Shown piece after piece: positions 1 to 8,813 of a stretch of DNA of 64,000 nucleotides. This stretch comes from JAFEDN01 sp963832945 (lineage in GTDB: Bacteria; Pseudomonadota; Gammaproteobacteria; Coxiellales; Coxiellaceae). Under the pieces are notes generated by a model. The model did no database searches. It was given only the letters and a program-made list of their open reading frames with translations, and had not been told where the DNA came from. Every line of letters starts with the position of its first letter. The first letter of the stretch is position 1. Position numbers and translations under genes: made by a program. The stretch lies in contig CAWHVV010000006.1 in NCBI GenBank assembly GCA_963832945.1, positions 62,001 to 126,000 on the forward strand. Reading direction: 5' to 3'.

Positions 1-2
1 AT

Positions 3-1019
3 CCTGGCACTTGTCAAAATTTAACTCAGGAACAGATTGAAGCGAAACTGGCGCAGGGCGTTAAGCCGACTTTGCGTTTCCGTGTCCCTTTACGTCAGGA
101 GACTCGTTTTATCGATCTGGTTCGTGGCGAACAATGTTTTAAGAGTGAAGATCTGGGCGATTTTATTATTCGACGCGCCGACGGCACTGCTCCCTTTTTG
201 TATTGCAATGCGATTGACGATGCTTTGATGGAAGTCACTCATGTGTTGCGCGGCGAAGATCATGTCGCCAATACACCGCGGCAAATTTTAATCCTTGAGA
301 CATTGGGATTACCTATCCCTGAATATGGGCATATTTCGCTGATTTTAGCTCCGGACGGCACGCTATTATCCAAGCGGCATGGCAGCCGGTCGTTGGTAGA
401 ATTACGCGGCGAGGGATATTTACCGTTGGCGATCATCAATTATCTGGCGCGGCTGGGGCATTATTATGGTCATGATGAACTGCTTTCCAAAGACGAATTG
501 GCTGCGCAATTTAAGTTGGCATCTCTCGGTCAATCTCCTGCGAAGTATAATCCCGCGCAAATATTGTTCTGGCAAAAAAAAGCGGTTGATCATTTGAGTA
601 CTGAGGAAATGTGGAACTGGCTCGGAATTGAGTTTTTTTCATCCCTGCCGGAGAATCAGCGCGATCCTTTTATAGAAGTGATCAGGCCGAATATTCTGTT
701 CCCTGGCGATGCCTATCGCTGGGCGAAAATTATTTTTGAAGACGAAATAACGGTTCGGGATTTGCAGACCGTCTCCGACCCCCGGTATTTTGCGCAGGCG
801 CTGGCGGCATTTGAACGTTACGGCTCAGATGCCCGGAAGATTCTGGAACATTTAAAAACGGAATTGAATATAAAAGGTCAAATGCTATTTCAGCCATTGC
901 GGCTGGCGCTGACTGGGGAACCGCACGGCCCGGAGCTTGGCAAACTAATGGTTTTAATCGAACCGGAAAAAATTAAACAACGTTTATTGGGGGCAAAACA
1001 TCGTGCTGAAAATTTATAA
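3..1019 (+). CDS. gltX: glutamyl-tRNA synthetase, C-terminal part (5' end outside window)
   Basis: Charges tRNA-Glu with glutamate in the cytoplasm. The frame is already open at base 3 and begins with PGTC, the Cys-containing segment of bacterial GluRS, so the N-terminal HIGH half of the Rossmann fold lies upstream of the window. Visible motifs are RGEDHVANTPRQ and the KMSKS-equivalent SKRHG, followed by the helical anticodon-binding domain. About 338 residues are present of the usual 450-470. The end overlaps the start of cysS by 17 bases, so the two synthetases are probably cotranscribed. Identity is firm; whether this is the only GluRS or one of two cannot be seen here. Confidence 0.95.
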   Translation, partial: PGTCQNLTQEQIEAKLAQGVKPTLRFRVPLRQETRFIDLVRGEQCFKSEDLGDFIIRRADGTAPFLYCNAIDDALMEVTHVLRGEDHVANTPRQILILETLGLPIPEYGHISLILAPDGTLLSKRHGSRSLVELRGEGYLPLAIINYLARLGHYYGHDELLSKDELAAQFKLASLGQSPAKYNPAQILFWQKKAVDHLSTEEMWNWLGIEFFSSLPENQRDPFIEVIRPNILFPGDAYRWAKIIFEDEITVRDLQTVSDPRYFAQALAAFERYGSDARKILEHLKTELNIKGQMLFQPLRLALTGEPHGPELGKLMVLIEPEKIKQRLLGAKHRAENL

Positions 1020-2379
1020 CAGTCTTACCGGCCGGAAAGAGGAATTTAAACCCATTGTTCCTGGGAAAATTGGAATTTATGTCTGCGGAAATACCGTTTA
1101 CGATTATTCCCATATCGGCCATGCGCGCTCGATGATCATGTTTGACATTGTGGTGCGTTACCTACGCAGCCAGGGTTATGAGGTGACTTACGTCCATAAC
1201 ATTACGGATATTGACGATAAAATCATTAAGCGCGCCCAGGAGAATCACGAGCCCATCGACGCGCTGACGCAACGTTTTGTCGATGCGCAGCACGAAGATG
1301 AAAAAGCTTTGGGATTATTACCACCGGATAGGGAACCGCGCGCTACTGAGTACATTCCGCAAATGCTGGCTTTAATTCAGCGATTAATGGATCAGGGCTA
1401 TGCCTATGTCGCCGAGAGTGGCGATGAAAAAGGCGATGTGTTATTTAACGTCCGGAAATTTCGGGAATATGGGAAATTATCTGGAAATACCGTTGAAAAA
1501 TTGTTGGCGGACCGTCTGGATTTTGCGTTATGGAAAATTGCCAAGCCTGGCGAACCGCATTGGTCTTCGCCATGGGGTGAGGGTAGACCCGGTTGGCATA
1601 TTGAATGCTCAGCGATGGCGACGGATTTACTGGGTCAGCCATTTGACATTCATGGCGGTGGCATGGATTTAAAATTTCCCCATCACGAAAACGAGATCGC
1701 CCAATCCGAAGCCGCCTGCGGCAAGCATTTCGCGCAGCTGTGGATGCACGTCGGGTTGTTGCAAGTCAATGGCGAGAAAATGTCGAAATCACTGAATAAT
1801 TTCCTGACTATTCGTGATGCATTAGAGAAACATCGTCCTGAAGAATTACGTTTTTTTATGATGAACAGTCTTTATAGTCGGCCGGCTGATTATACTCACA
1901 GTAGTTTAGATGAAGCTAAAATTCGTTTATGGCGCTTTTATAGAAGTATAGATGGCCTTATTGATCCACCGGAAAATATTCCTGATACAGCGGATGCTAC
2001 TCACGCTTACGAAGAATTTGTTAAGATTATGAATGATGATTTCAATACTTCTGTCGCGTTGGCTCATATTGGAGATGTTTGCGGAAAAATTAATATTTTG
2101 AGACGAGATAATCATCTTGCGCAAGCCGCGATATTAGCAAGAACTGTGCGTAAAATGGGGGGAATTTTAGGTATTTTGCAGGAACCAAATTTTTTAAAAT
2201 CCGCCCGTTCTGATGATGAATCGATGGAAATCGAGCGTCTCAAGTCCGACCGCGATATTGCCCGCGCTCAGAAAGACTGGGCGAAAGCAGATTCCATCCG
2301 TCAACAATTAATAAATATGGGTCTTGAGGTTGAGGATACCCCCAAGGGTACTAGGACATTTCCGGCAGCGCGAAAATAG
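1003..2379 (+). CDS. cysS: cysteinyl-tRNA synthetase
   Basis: Activates cysteine and attaches it to tRNA-Cys. The 458-aa protein has the usual family length. It shows the zinc-ligand Cys in YVCGNTVYD, the HIGH motif in HIGHARSM, the GGGMDLKFPHHENE zinc/active-site block and KMSKSLNNF. The C-terminal DALR-type helical region and the short terminal basic tail are intact. The GTG start at 1003 lies inside the end of gltX, implying translational coupling. The stop codon is followed at once by a truncated copy of the MITE family of this window. Confidence 0.97.
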   Translation: MLKIYNSLTGRKEEFKPIVPGKIGIYVCGNTVYDYSHIGHARSMIMFDIVVRYLRSQGYEVTYVHNITDIDDKIIKRAQENHEPIDALTQRFVDAQHEDEKALGLLPPDREPRATEYIPQMLALIQRLMDQGYAYVAESGDEKGDVLFNVRKFREYGKLSGNTVEKLLADRLDFALWKIAKPGEPHWSSPWGEGRPGWHIECSAMATDLLGQPFDIHGGGMDLKFPHHENEIAQSEAACGKHFAQLWMHVGLLQVNGEKMSKSLNNFLTIRDALEKHRPEELRFFMMNSLYSRPADYTHSSLDEAKIRLWRFYRSIDGLIDPPENIPDTADATHAYEEFVKIMNDDFNTSVALAHIGDVCGKINILRRDNHLAQAAILARTVRKMGGILGILQEPNFLKSARSDDESMEIERLKSDRDIARAQKDWAKADSIRQQLINMGLEVEDTPKGTRTFPAARK

Positions 2380-2381
2380 AA

Positions 2382-2530
2382 TATAATTTTCGCAGAAAAT
2401 ACTCTGCGCGATGGGGGATTGCAAGGGGGAGCAGCGCGCAGCGCTCCCCCTTCATTCCGAGCAATCGGCTTTGCCGATGCGCAGGATATAAACAGGAAGC
2501 CATTGCCGCTGTACACAGCGGGAATGGCTG
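2382..2530 (+). repeat. MITE-family copy A (left end truncated)
   Basis: This copy shares the core of the other copies: an AATTTTCGCAGAAAAT start, a gggggag/ctccccc hairpin with an intervening variable loop, a cggct..gccg hairpin, GCAGGATATAAACAGGAAGC, and a terminal CGCTGTACACAGCGGGAATGGCTG. The left terminal repeat seen in the copies near 25.8 and 27.2 kb is missing. It fills almost all of the gap between cysS and the next gene and could act as a transcript-end structure for cysS. Confidence 0.85.
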
Positions 2531-2549
2531 GAATTTCAAGGAGATAAAT

Positions 2550-2858
2550 ATGATTAAATTAGCCCTGTGGGTTTATCTGGAAGCGAAACCTGGTAAGGAA
2601 AAGGAGCTTGAACTTTTTCTGCAAAAAGGCTTGCCGGTGGTGCAGGAGGAAACCGGAACGGTGACCTGGTATGCTATTCGTTTGGGGACCTCGAAGTATG
2701 GTATTTTTGATACCTTTGCCAATGAGGCCAGCCGGCAGGCTCATCTTTCAGGCGCTCTTGCCAACGCGCTGATGGCCAGTGCCGAAGAACTTCTGTCGAA
2801 GCCCCCGGCCATAGAGAAAATAGAAATTCTCGCCGCTAAAATTCATGAAGAACGGTAA
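2550..2858 (+). CDS. antibiotic biosynthesis monooxygenase (ABM)-fold protein
   Basis: This 102-aa protein matches the ABM/YgiN dimeric ferredoxin-like fold. It has an N-terminal beta strand (KLALWVYLEAKPGKE), a helix, and the strand-turn GTVTWYAIRLGTSKYGIFDTF followed by a helix with a conserved HL. Family members are small cofactor-free oxygenases (quinol monooxygenases) or proteins of unknown role; the substrate cannot be read from sequence. The start is well placed behind AAGGAG. It follows a MITE remnant and stands alone, with the next gene convergent. Confidence 0.8.
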   Translation: MIKLALWVYLEAKPGKEKELELFLQKGLPVVQEETGTVTWYAIRLGTSKYGIFDTFANEASRQAHLSGALANALMASAEELLSKPPAIEKIEILAAKIHEER

Positions 2859-2878
2859 AATATTGTAGGCGCCGCGAA

Positions 2879-3217
2879 TCATTTCTCAATTTCTAAATGA
2901 AACTTGTGTAAGAAACGGCGAACAACGGGCGCAAGGACAATACCCACGATTAGAATAAATGATAAACCGCTGAATAGTGCGTAGCATCCGGCGAAAATTT
3001 TACCTGAAAATGTTTTGAGAGGGCCAAAAGGACCCATGCCCGAGAGTATCATTGAAGCATTGGCAAAAGAATCTATCCACGTCATGCTTTCAAAATGGTG
3101 ATACCCGTACATACCGATCGCCAGGGCAACAACGATGAATACCAATCCCCCCAGAATATTGCGTACCAGCCGTCTTATAAAAATCCGGAATGGCAACAGG
3201 CTCGATGTTTTGCTCAT
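2879..3217 (-). CDS. conserved two-TM membrane protein, pore-loop-like
   Basis: The 112-aa protein has a basic N terminus, TM1 (ILGGLVFIVVALAIGMYGY), a middle segment (SFANASMILSGMGPFGPL) that resembles a re-entrant pore helix, and TM2 (YALFSGLSFILIVGIVLAP) ending in a basic tail. Two TMs flanking a G-rich loop recall two-TM ion-channel-like proteins, but no TVGYG filter is present, so channel activity is only a suggestion. It is convergent with the ABM gene and divergent from the ankyrin gene. No strong ribosome binding site precedes the ATG. Confidence 0.65.
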   Translation of the reverse strand: MSKTSSLLPFRIFIRRLVRNILGGLVFIVVALAIGMYGYHHFESMTWIDSFANASMILSGMGPFGPLKTFSGKIFAGCYALFSGLSFILIVGIVLAPVVRRFLHKFHLEIEK

Positions 3218-3254
3218 ATCAAATATTTGACCATAATAAGAAATAAAAGTTAAA

Positions 3255-3283
3255 TTGCCTTAGTGACTAAAAGCTGCTATGTT
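3255..3283 (+). promoter_or_regulatory. candidate sigma-70 promoter for the ankyrin gene
   Basis: TTGCCT at 3255-3260 and TATGTT at 3278-3283 are separated by 17 bases, 44 bases before the ankyrin-protein start. Another candidate, TTGACC at 3227-3232, has a weaker -10. Motif spacing is the only evidence. Confidence 0.4.
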
Positions 3284-3327
3284 AATAAAAATTTGAAATA
3301 AGTACATAACAAAATAAGGAATTAAAA

Positions 3328-6300
3328 ATGCGTTTTATTAACTGGTGGATATTCATTCAAGTTGTTCATACCCATTCTACTATTTTTAACCGTACTATTC
3401 CGCTGATCCTTCCCCGTTCTGGTATTGAGGATGGGGTGCAGCCACTGATCGGTTTCTCTCCTTCAGCAGAAGCACAAAGTTTTGTTTCCGGTGAGCATAG
3501 GCCGAGTTTTGAAAATCTGGCACACCTAACTTTAGACTCTGAGATTGACAACACTGAGGATTTGCTAAAACAAATGGGAGAATTCCCCCAACAATCTCCT
3601 GGAACGCCCTTGGCCGGCATGTCATTTTATTATGATGGAATTCATACAACATTCTTGCACCACGCCTTTAAAAAGGGCCGTGACGATTTAGTGATCCCTT
3701 TACTCAAATCCATTCAAACGGATCATCCTGACATTAGAGGCATAAATTTCGATATCATCGCCTCACCTCAGAACAAATTTCCTTTGGAGTATGTGATAGA
3801 AGATACTTCATCTCTGAAAGACCATGCAGAGGTTGCCACACTGTTATTGCAAATGAACACCAATCTTGTGTTAGCCTCTGAGCCGGGTTATAGGACGTCT
3901 GCATTGCAATATGCCATATATCACCGTTCCTCATTAGAAATTATTAATTTAATTCTTGACCTTTCGGGCTTATCGGCTGGACTCGATCCGGATTATATAC
4001 AGCGTATCTCAATATGCACTTCGGCTCCGATTGGTATGGCGGTTTCGGTTCGGCGTTCTTTAAAAGAAACCGGGCAGCTGATTCAATTACTCATTGAAAA
4101 GGGTGCTGATATTAATGAGCCCATTTTCCATCCGGAAAAAGGAATTGTTAGCACTATTGTCAATGACTTTACGAGAGTGACCAATAGCTTTAATCCACCG
4201 ATGCCAAACAAGGAGTACAAACGACACATTAAGAATAGGGTTAAACTATTAATTAAATACGGAGCGGATCTTTCTATCACAGATAGCCAAGGTTATTCAC
4301 CCTTGGATAACGCCCGTAGAAATGGCAATGATTTTTTAATACCTCTGCTAACGGTTCCTTTAGAAAAACACAATCCAAATATAACTCAGCAAGAAATTGA
4401 TCACACCATCGTGCCGGCTCTCGATCCGCATCAACCGGAGTCCGAGCAAGTTATTCAAAGGGTAGAAGATATTTTCGAAAAATTGCCCACATTAGCCGCA
4501 GAAAAAATTGATTTTAATGGAAATAGTCGGCATTTTTTTGCCCATGCATTATTCAATAGCCGCCCCCTTTTGATTTTAAGCTTATTAGGATCCGTGAAAA
4601 ATTTAAACCCTCCTTTGAGTGGAAGGGAACTCGACGCCATAGGAGAATATAATTCCGGACGAGGAATAATAACCCCGATATTATCTCTATTTTCGTCGGC
4701 AGCAGTCCAAACCATATCAGAAATACATAGATTACAGATACTCCTTTATTTGTTGGAAATGAATAGTACGTTGTATTTGAAACCCTTACATATTGGACCT
4801 CCAATCCCATTTGTTAAAACTATTCAACAATATTGTATTTTCCAGGGATGTCCGCCTCCATTCATAGAACTGCTGCTAACTGAAGGGAGGGCTCACCCGG
4901 GTTTTCACAAAGATTATAAAACGCATGCAATATTTCCTGGTCTTATTGGATTTGCTGCTATTTCATCTCATTCACTCGATTATATTCGTAGTATTATTTC
5001 TCTATTGATAGAACATGGAGCAGATATTAACGAGCCATTTCCTTATCAAGGCTATTTCCGGCCTATATTAAATTATTTTTGTAGCATCAATACGGCTATT
5101 TTTTCTTCCAGCAATTCATCTGTTGGCACTGAAGAGCGCATTAAAGACATCGTTAAAATTTTTATAGACCTGGGCGCCAATTTGACTATAGGTGGTGATG
5201 GCAACACCCCTTGGCAGCTTGCTAGTGCGACTGGAAAAAATTATTTAAAGGATCTGTTGAATCCCGTTAAGGAGGATTCTTATCCTTATGTTTATTCTTA
5301 TCTGTCAACGATACTCAAGATATTAGGAGTCGTCGCTCTTATAGGGATACCCACATTTTTTTTACAATTTAAGCGGGTGCAGCATAGACCGCCCTTACAT
5401 CGAAATGAGAAGAAACAGTCACCACGTGCGGAAACTAAAGCAGATGCGAAACGTCAAGAACTAAAAGATACGGAAGAAGAAAAACCAAAAAAATTTGCTG
5501 AATTTCAACAATTTATAAAAGCTTGCCGTGAAGGTGATTTATCCGAATGTCAAAGATTGGCAATGGTGGTTGATTACAATGATTACGATGAAAAAGGGTT
5601 GACCCCGCTTATGGTGGCAGTAGAACACGGAAAAATCGACATTGTTAAGTATTTGTTGAGCCTCAATAACATCGATGTTAACGCTACTGATCGCTCTAAG
5701 GGTCAAACGACAGCATTATTAATTGCAAAACGTCAAAATTCATCAGACATTTTTAATTTGTTGTCAACTCATTTACAACAAAAATTAGAATTGCTAATCG
5801 AGAATGGTTCGGATGATGCGATTAAAGCTTTTTTAATTAATTATTTATTGGATTATGATGAGCCGTTAAAGACACTGTGGAGTAAAAACCAGGAACCACT
5901 TCTCTTATGTCTCATTCGCGACGAACGGCCTGTTAGCGCACAATTTGTGGTGAGTGTTTTGAAAAATACTTATCCCCAGGGAGTTAATACATTAAATAGA
6001 AAGAGTGAGAATGCGCTAATGCTGGCTTGTGCAACCAGGCAACTTAAATTAGCAGCGTCTTTATTAGATTTCAGTCATATAAAAACTAATATGAATGATG
6101 AAGATGGTGAAAATGCGCTCTGTAAAATTCTAAAATTGCCAAATCCGCCGGAAGGTTTTGCTAAAGAATTAATTGCCCGTGGCTGTCAATTGACTCCCAA
6201 AGCACAGAGAATTTTAAGAGACAATGCTACTCTTAACTTACAACAATGGGAAAATTTATTAGATAATCTGCAAACAGTGGTAAAAGAAAAAAAAGAAAAT

Positions 6301-7320
6301 GAAGAAAAATTAGAAATAAAATCATCAATCAATTACTCGCCAAGCGATAAGAATAAGAAGAGGACTATAGTTGCAGTAGAAAATAAAACTGAGACTAAAG
6401 TTGAATCTGAAGTTAAGGTCCGGCATGAAGAAAAATATGATCTCATCGCAATAAACCAGGCTTTTTACAGCGAACCCCGGAATCCGGAAGAAGCGTTTTT
6501 ACGTCATGCGAAATTATTAATATTTATTCTGGATCTTTTTGAAAATTCCAAAAAATATAATTTTTTAGTGTCGGAAAAAGTACGCAAAGAATTTAATTCA
6601 ATGATACGGCATACAGTTTTACCGAAATTATTAATAGGAAAAATGTATTCAAATAAATTAAAGACAGGAGTTATAGAAGCAGTATCGGAAATTGCTAAAA
6701 ATTTAATTGAACAATCGTCCCTGAATTCTTTCTGTCTGGACGACACTAAGCTGTTCAAAATACTTGTAGAATTTCATGCTGGATTGGTAAATCTTGAATT
6801 TACTCCAATTATTCATGATTATGATTTACTGAGTTTTATCCTACGGGTAATAGCGGATCTTTATACAAAAATCGTCAACAGTGAATATTTTTTAGAAGAT
6901 AAATTTTCATCTCATTTAGAAAAAACAGTACAAGAGCATTTTGCTGATTTATGGCTTGTTTTAGAGGTGTTGCTAATCTCTTGTGGGGATATGTATATAC
7001 ACGAGACACCAGAAAACGGGAAAAGAGTTGATTTGGTTAGTTCCTGCAAAAGAGAGTTAAGGAACCCGGTGATGCATCAGGTAATCCGGCTTACGAATTT
7101 TAATTTTGAGATCGTTAATAAATTATGTCAAGAAGTTCTGTCCTTATCACAACGTGGAGACTTCACTGAAATAGATTGGGACGCCACTGAATACAGAAAA
7201 CTGTTTTTGCAAAAATCCAGGGCTGTCCAACAAATTTCTAAGTTTGGAATATTTCCCAAACCGATCAATGAGACAATAGTTGACTATGTAGGATATATCC
7301 CAGTGAAATCTTTTAGTTAA
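3328..7320 (+). CDS. large ankyrin-repeat protein, putative host-directed effector
   Basis: The 1330-aa protein has degenerate ankyrin repeats in two blocks. The first covers about residues 90-660 (for example LLIEKGADINEP, LLIKYGADLSITD, LLIEHGADINEPF, FIDLGANLTIGGDGNTPW). The second starts near residue 730 (CREGDLSECQ..DEKGLTPLMVAVEHGKIDIVKYLL). A hydrophobic segment near residues 665-690 (LGVVALIGIPTFFLQF) followed by a Lys/Glu-rich stretch separates them. A second charged linker near 990-1040 precedes a helical C-terminal domain. The last residues, PKPINETIVDYVGYI, resemble the short F-box-like motif seen in neighbouring candidates. The ATG at 3328 follows AAGGA. Ankyrin proteins of this kind in intracellular bacteria are often type IV secretion substrates; that role is inferred. 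Confidence 0.8.
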   Translation: MRFINWWIFIQVVHTHSTIFNRTIPLILPRSGIEDGVQPLIGFSPSAEAQSFVSGEHRPSFENLAHLTLDSEIDNTEDLLKQMGEFPQQSPGTPLAGMSFYYDGIHTTFLHHAFKKGRDDLVIPLLKSIQTDHPDIRGINFDIIASPQNKFPLEYVIEDTSSLKDHAEVATLLLQMNTNLVLASEPGYRTSALQYAIYHRSSLEIINLILDLSGLSAGLDPDYIQRISICTSAPIGMAVSVRRSLKETGQLIQLLIEKGADINEPIFHPEKGIVSTIVNDFTRVTNSFNPPMPNKEYKRHIKNRVKLLIKYGADLSITDSQGYSPLDNARRNGNDFLIPLLTVPLEKHNPNITQQEIDHTIVPALDPHQPESEQVIQRVEDIFEKLPTLAAEKIDFNGNSRHFFAHALFNSRPLLILSLLGSVKNLNPPLSGRELDAIGEYNSGRGIITPILSLFSSAAVQTISEIHRLQILLYLLEMNSTLYLKPLHIGPPIPFVKTIQQYCIFQGCPPPFIELLLTEGRAHPGFHKDYKTHAIFPGLIGFAAISSHSLDYIRSIISLLIEHGADINEPFPYQGYFRPILNYFCSINTAIFSSSNSSVGTEERIKDIVKIFIDLGANLTIGGDGNTPWQLASATGKNYLKDLLNPVKEDSYPYVYSYLSTILKILGVVALIGIPTFFLQFKRVQHRPPLHRNEKKQSPRAETKADAKRQELKDTEEEKPKKFAEFQQFIKACREGDLSECQRLAMVVDYNDYDEKGLTPLMVAVEHGKIDIVKYLLSLNNIDVNATDRSKGQTTALLIAKRQNSSDIFNLLSTHLQQKLELLIENGSDDAIKAFLINYLLDYDEPLKTLWSKNQEPLLLCLIRDERPVSAQFVVSVLKNTYPQGVNTLNRKSENALMLACATRQLKLAASLLDFSHIKTNMNDEDGENALCKILKLPNPPEGFAKELIARGCQLTPKAQRILRDNATLNLQQWENLLDNLQTVVKEKKENEEKLEIKSSINYSPSDKNKKRTIVAVENKTETKVESEVKVRHEEKYDLIAINQAFYSEPRNPEEAFLRHAKLLIFILDLFENSKKYNFLVSEKVRKEFNSMIRHTVLPKLLIGKMYSNKLKTGVIEAVSEIAKNLIEQSSLNSFCLDDTKLFKILVEFHAGLVNLEFTPIIHDYDLLSFILRVIADLYTKIVNSEYFLEDKFSSHLEKTVQEHFADLWLVLEVLLISCGDMYIHETPENGKRVDLVSSCKRELRNPVMHQVIRLTNFNFEIVNKLCQEVLSLSQRGDFTEIDWDATEYRKLFLQKSRAVQQISKFGIFPKPINETIVDYVGYIPVKSFS

Positions 7321-7344
7321 CCCTCTGAGAATTTCTGTTAAAAA

Positions 7345-7740
7345 TTATATTTTTGGCTTTGGAAAGAGATAATGAACCACGCCCATCAATAATCCGATAA
7401 TATTTATGTTTGCGCTTCCTAATAATGCAATTTCTACTTTTTCTGATAAATGAGGATTACAGGCCACGACAAAAAGCACAGCGCCTATATAAATTGCTAC
7501 AAAACCAAATATAGTTCGCCCATACCATTTTCTGGATTTTCTTTCATCAAGCAGTCGAGCGGTGTCTTCTTTTATTCTATCATTAAATAATTGAGCCCTA
7601 TAAATATGAGCTCTAATATATTCGGGATGATCGTCAAGTAAAGTCCTGGTTTCTGTTTTGGTAAAATCATCATTATTGAATTCATTCGATATTTTTTCGT
7701 CTAACGATTTTTTAACCTTTTCGATTGCCTCATCAGTCAT
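7345..7740 (-). CDS. small two-TM protein, candidate Panacea-linked toxin
   Basis: The 131-aa protein has a charged, helical N-terminal half (about residues 1-70, rich in Asp, Glu, Lys and Arg) and two C-terminal membrane segments (FGFVAIYIGAVLFVVAC and ANINIIGLLMGVVHYLF). No family was recognised. It starts 6 bases after the stop of a Panacea-domain (DUF4065) gene on the same strand. Panacea proteins are known antitoxin domains paired with many unrelated toxins, including membrane-acting ones. The toxin reading rests on this pairing and the topology only. Confidence 0.55.
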   Translation of the reverse strand: MTDEAIEKVKKSLDEKISNEFNNDDFTKTETRTLLDDHPEYIRAHIYRAQLFNDRIKEDTARLLDERKSRKWYGRTIFGFVAIYIGAVLFVVACNPHLSEKVEIALLGSANINIIGLLMGVVHYLFPKPKI

Positions 7741-7746
7741 TATTTT

Positions 7747-8241
7747 TTAACCTAAAGTTAAAAAATAATTTTTTATTAATTCATTAGGTATTGGCTTTTC
7801 TCTTTGGTTTTTTCCGCCGTCTTCAAACCAAACCTTATACCAGGGGCTTTCCGGTAAGTGAGTCCAATTCGATAATTGGAATCCGCTATATTTTTTATAA
7901 TTATCCCAAGTTTTGGTTAATAAACGCAGAATATTTTTGTTATCAATTTTATAGTTGTTTTCAACTATTCTTCCATGATCATCCAGATCAATCTCTGGAA
8001 TTTCATCTGTAATTTTAAACATGCCAAAATATTTTAATTTATGGTAAATACTGCTTACAACTGGACCAAATTTCCATGCCTGTACTAGTTCATCAATCAG
8101 GGGGGAATCATTAGCGGCAAGGTTTGTGCCATGGGCTATATAAATTAGCTTATTAAGCTTCATTAGAGTTAAATCGTTATTTTCAGAAATTCCCTTCTGA
8201 ATAAAAAAATTAGCTATTGCGGCTGCTGGATAGCGCTTCAT
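7747..8241 (-). CDS. Panacea-domain (DUF4065, SocA/GepA-like) protein, putative antitoxin
   Basis: The protein (164 aa from the chosen start) shows the Panacea pattern: AAAIANFFIQKG, then LTLMKLNKLIYIAHG, then a LVQAWKFGPVVSSIYHKLKYFG block, and a C-terminal helix ending LIKNYFL. This domain occurs in SocA, GepA and many antitoxins. I chose the ATG at 8241 rather than one 39 bases upstream because AGGGAGA lies just before it and the domain starts there. The next gene begins 6 bases downstream, giving the antitoxin-first order common in toxin-antitoxin operons. Confidence 0.8.
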   Translation of the reverse strand: MKRYPAAAIANFFIQKGISENNDLTLMKLNKLIYIAHGTNLAANDSPLIDELVQAWKFGPVVSSIYHKLKYFGMFKITDEIPEIDLDDHGRIVENNYKIDNKNILRLLTKTWDNYKKYSGFQLSNWTHLPESPWYKVWFEDGGKNQREKPIPNELIKNYFLTLG

Positions 8242-8414
8242 TTTTGATCTCCCTGATAAGTATTTAAAAAAATTTTTCACAATATCTAAATTTTTTCCAT
8301 TTCAGTATAATATCTAACCAAATTAATTATTTATTTATAAGTATAGATTAATAACATATTTAAAATAAATTTTCAACGGTTATCGCAGACAGTGTCAATC
8401 CAAAATAGAAATGT

Positions 8415-8621
8415 CCAGCAATTCCCGCTGAGTACAGCGAAAATTGCTTCCTGTTTTTATCCTGCGCTCGGCGGAGCCGATGCTCGGAATGAAGGGGGAG
8501 AATCGCGATTCTCCCCCTTGCGATCCCCCATCGCGGGGATAATTTTCTACGAAAATTATTTTTTTATAAGGGTGATTTAATTTGTTAAATCAAATAGTTA
8601 AAATTCACCGGGAATTGCTGC
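8415..8621 (-). mobile_element. MITE-family copy B (full length, 207 bp)
   Basis: Both ends carry the terminal inverted repeat CAGCAATTCCCGSTG. The interior is the reverse complement of the copy at 25833-26039, including the AAATCACCCTTATAAAA segment and the gggggag/ctccccc hairpin. No matching target duplication was found (agaaatgt on the left, gagcgaag on the right), so this copy may be old or its flanks rearranged. Confidence 0.88.
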
Positions 8622-8813
8622 GAGCGAAGCGGTGGGTAACTCGCGTTAAGTCCTTCGTCCGGAAGGCGAAGGGCAGTGAGTTATCCACGGCTGAGCGTCT
8701 GGTCGCGAGACACGGTGGGTGAGGCGGGGGGTAACAGGTATGTGAGCATTTTGAGCACGATTTTTCGTCAAACCTGAGTCAAAAGTGGGCGTTCCCCTCT
8801 ACATGGTGAATGG
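8622..8813. other. GC-rich, hairpin-prone non-coding stretch
   Basis: This block is clearly richer in G and C than the AT-rich DNA before the neighbouring MITE. It contains nested inverted repeats, for example CCTTCG/CGAAGG inside TAACTC/GAGTTA near 8636-8682. No ORF with a ribosome binding site was found and no known RNA family was recognised. It may be a remnant of another mobile element next to MITE copy B. Confidence 0.35.

Noticed and set aside
2301..2539. Open frames across MITE copy A and similar ones in other copies
   Set aside because: They are translations of the repeat itself, differ between copies and have no start signals; only the copies inside dnaE and rlmD are really translated as part of host genes.
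3200..3327. PmrA-type direct TTAA repeats upstream of effector candidates
   Set aside because: Only isolated half-site-like TTAATA stretches in AT-rich DNA; no properly spaced pair was seen here or before the LRR gene.
8586..8760. Structured tRNA-like or RNase P-like RNA in the GC-rich stretch
   Set aside because: No cloverleaf, T-arm GTTCGA or known conserved core could be found.
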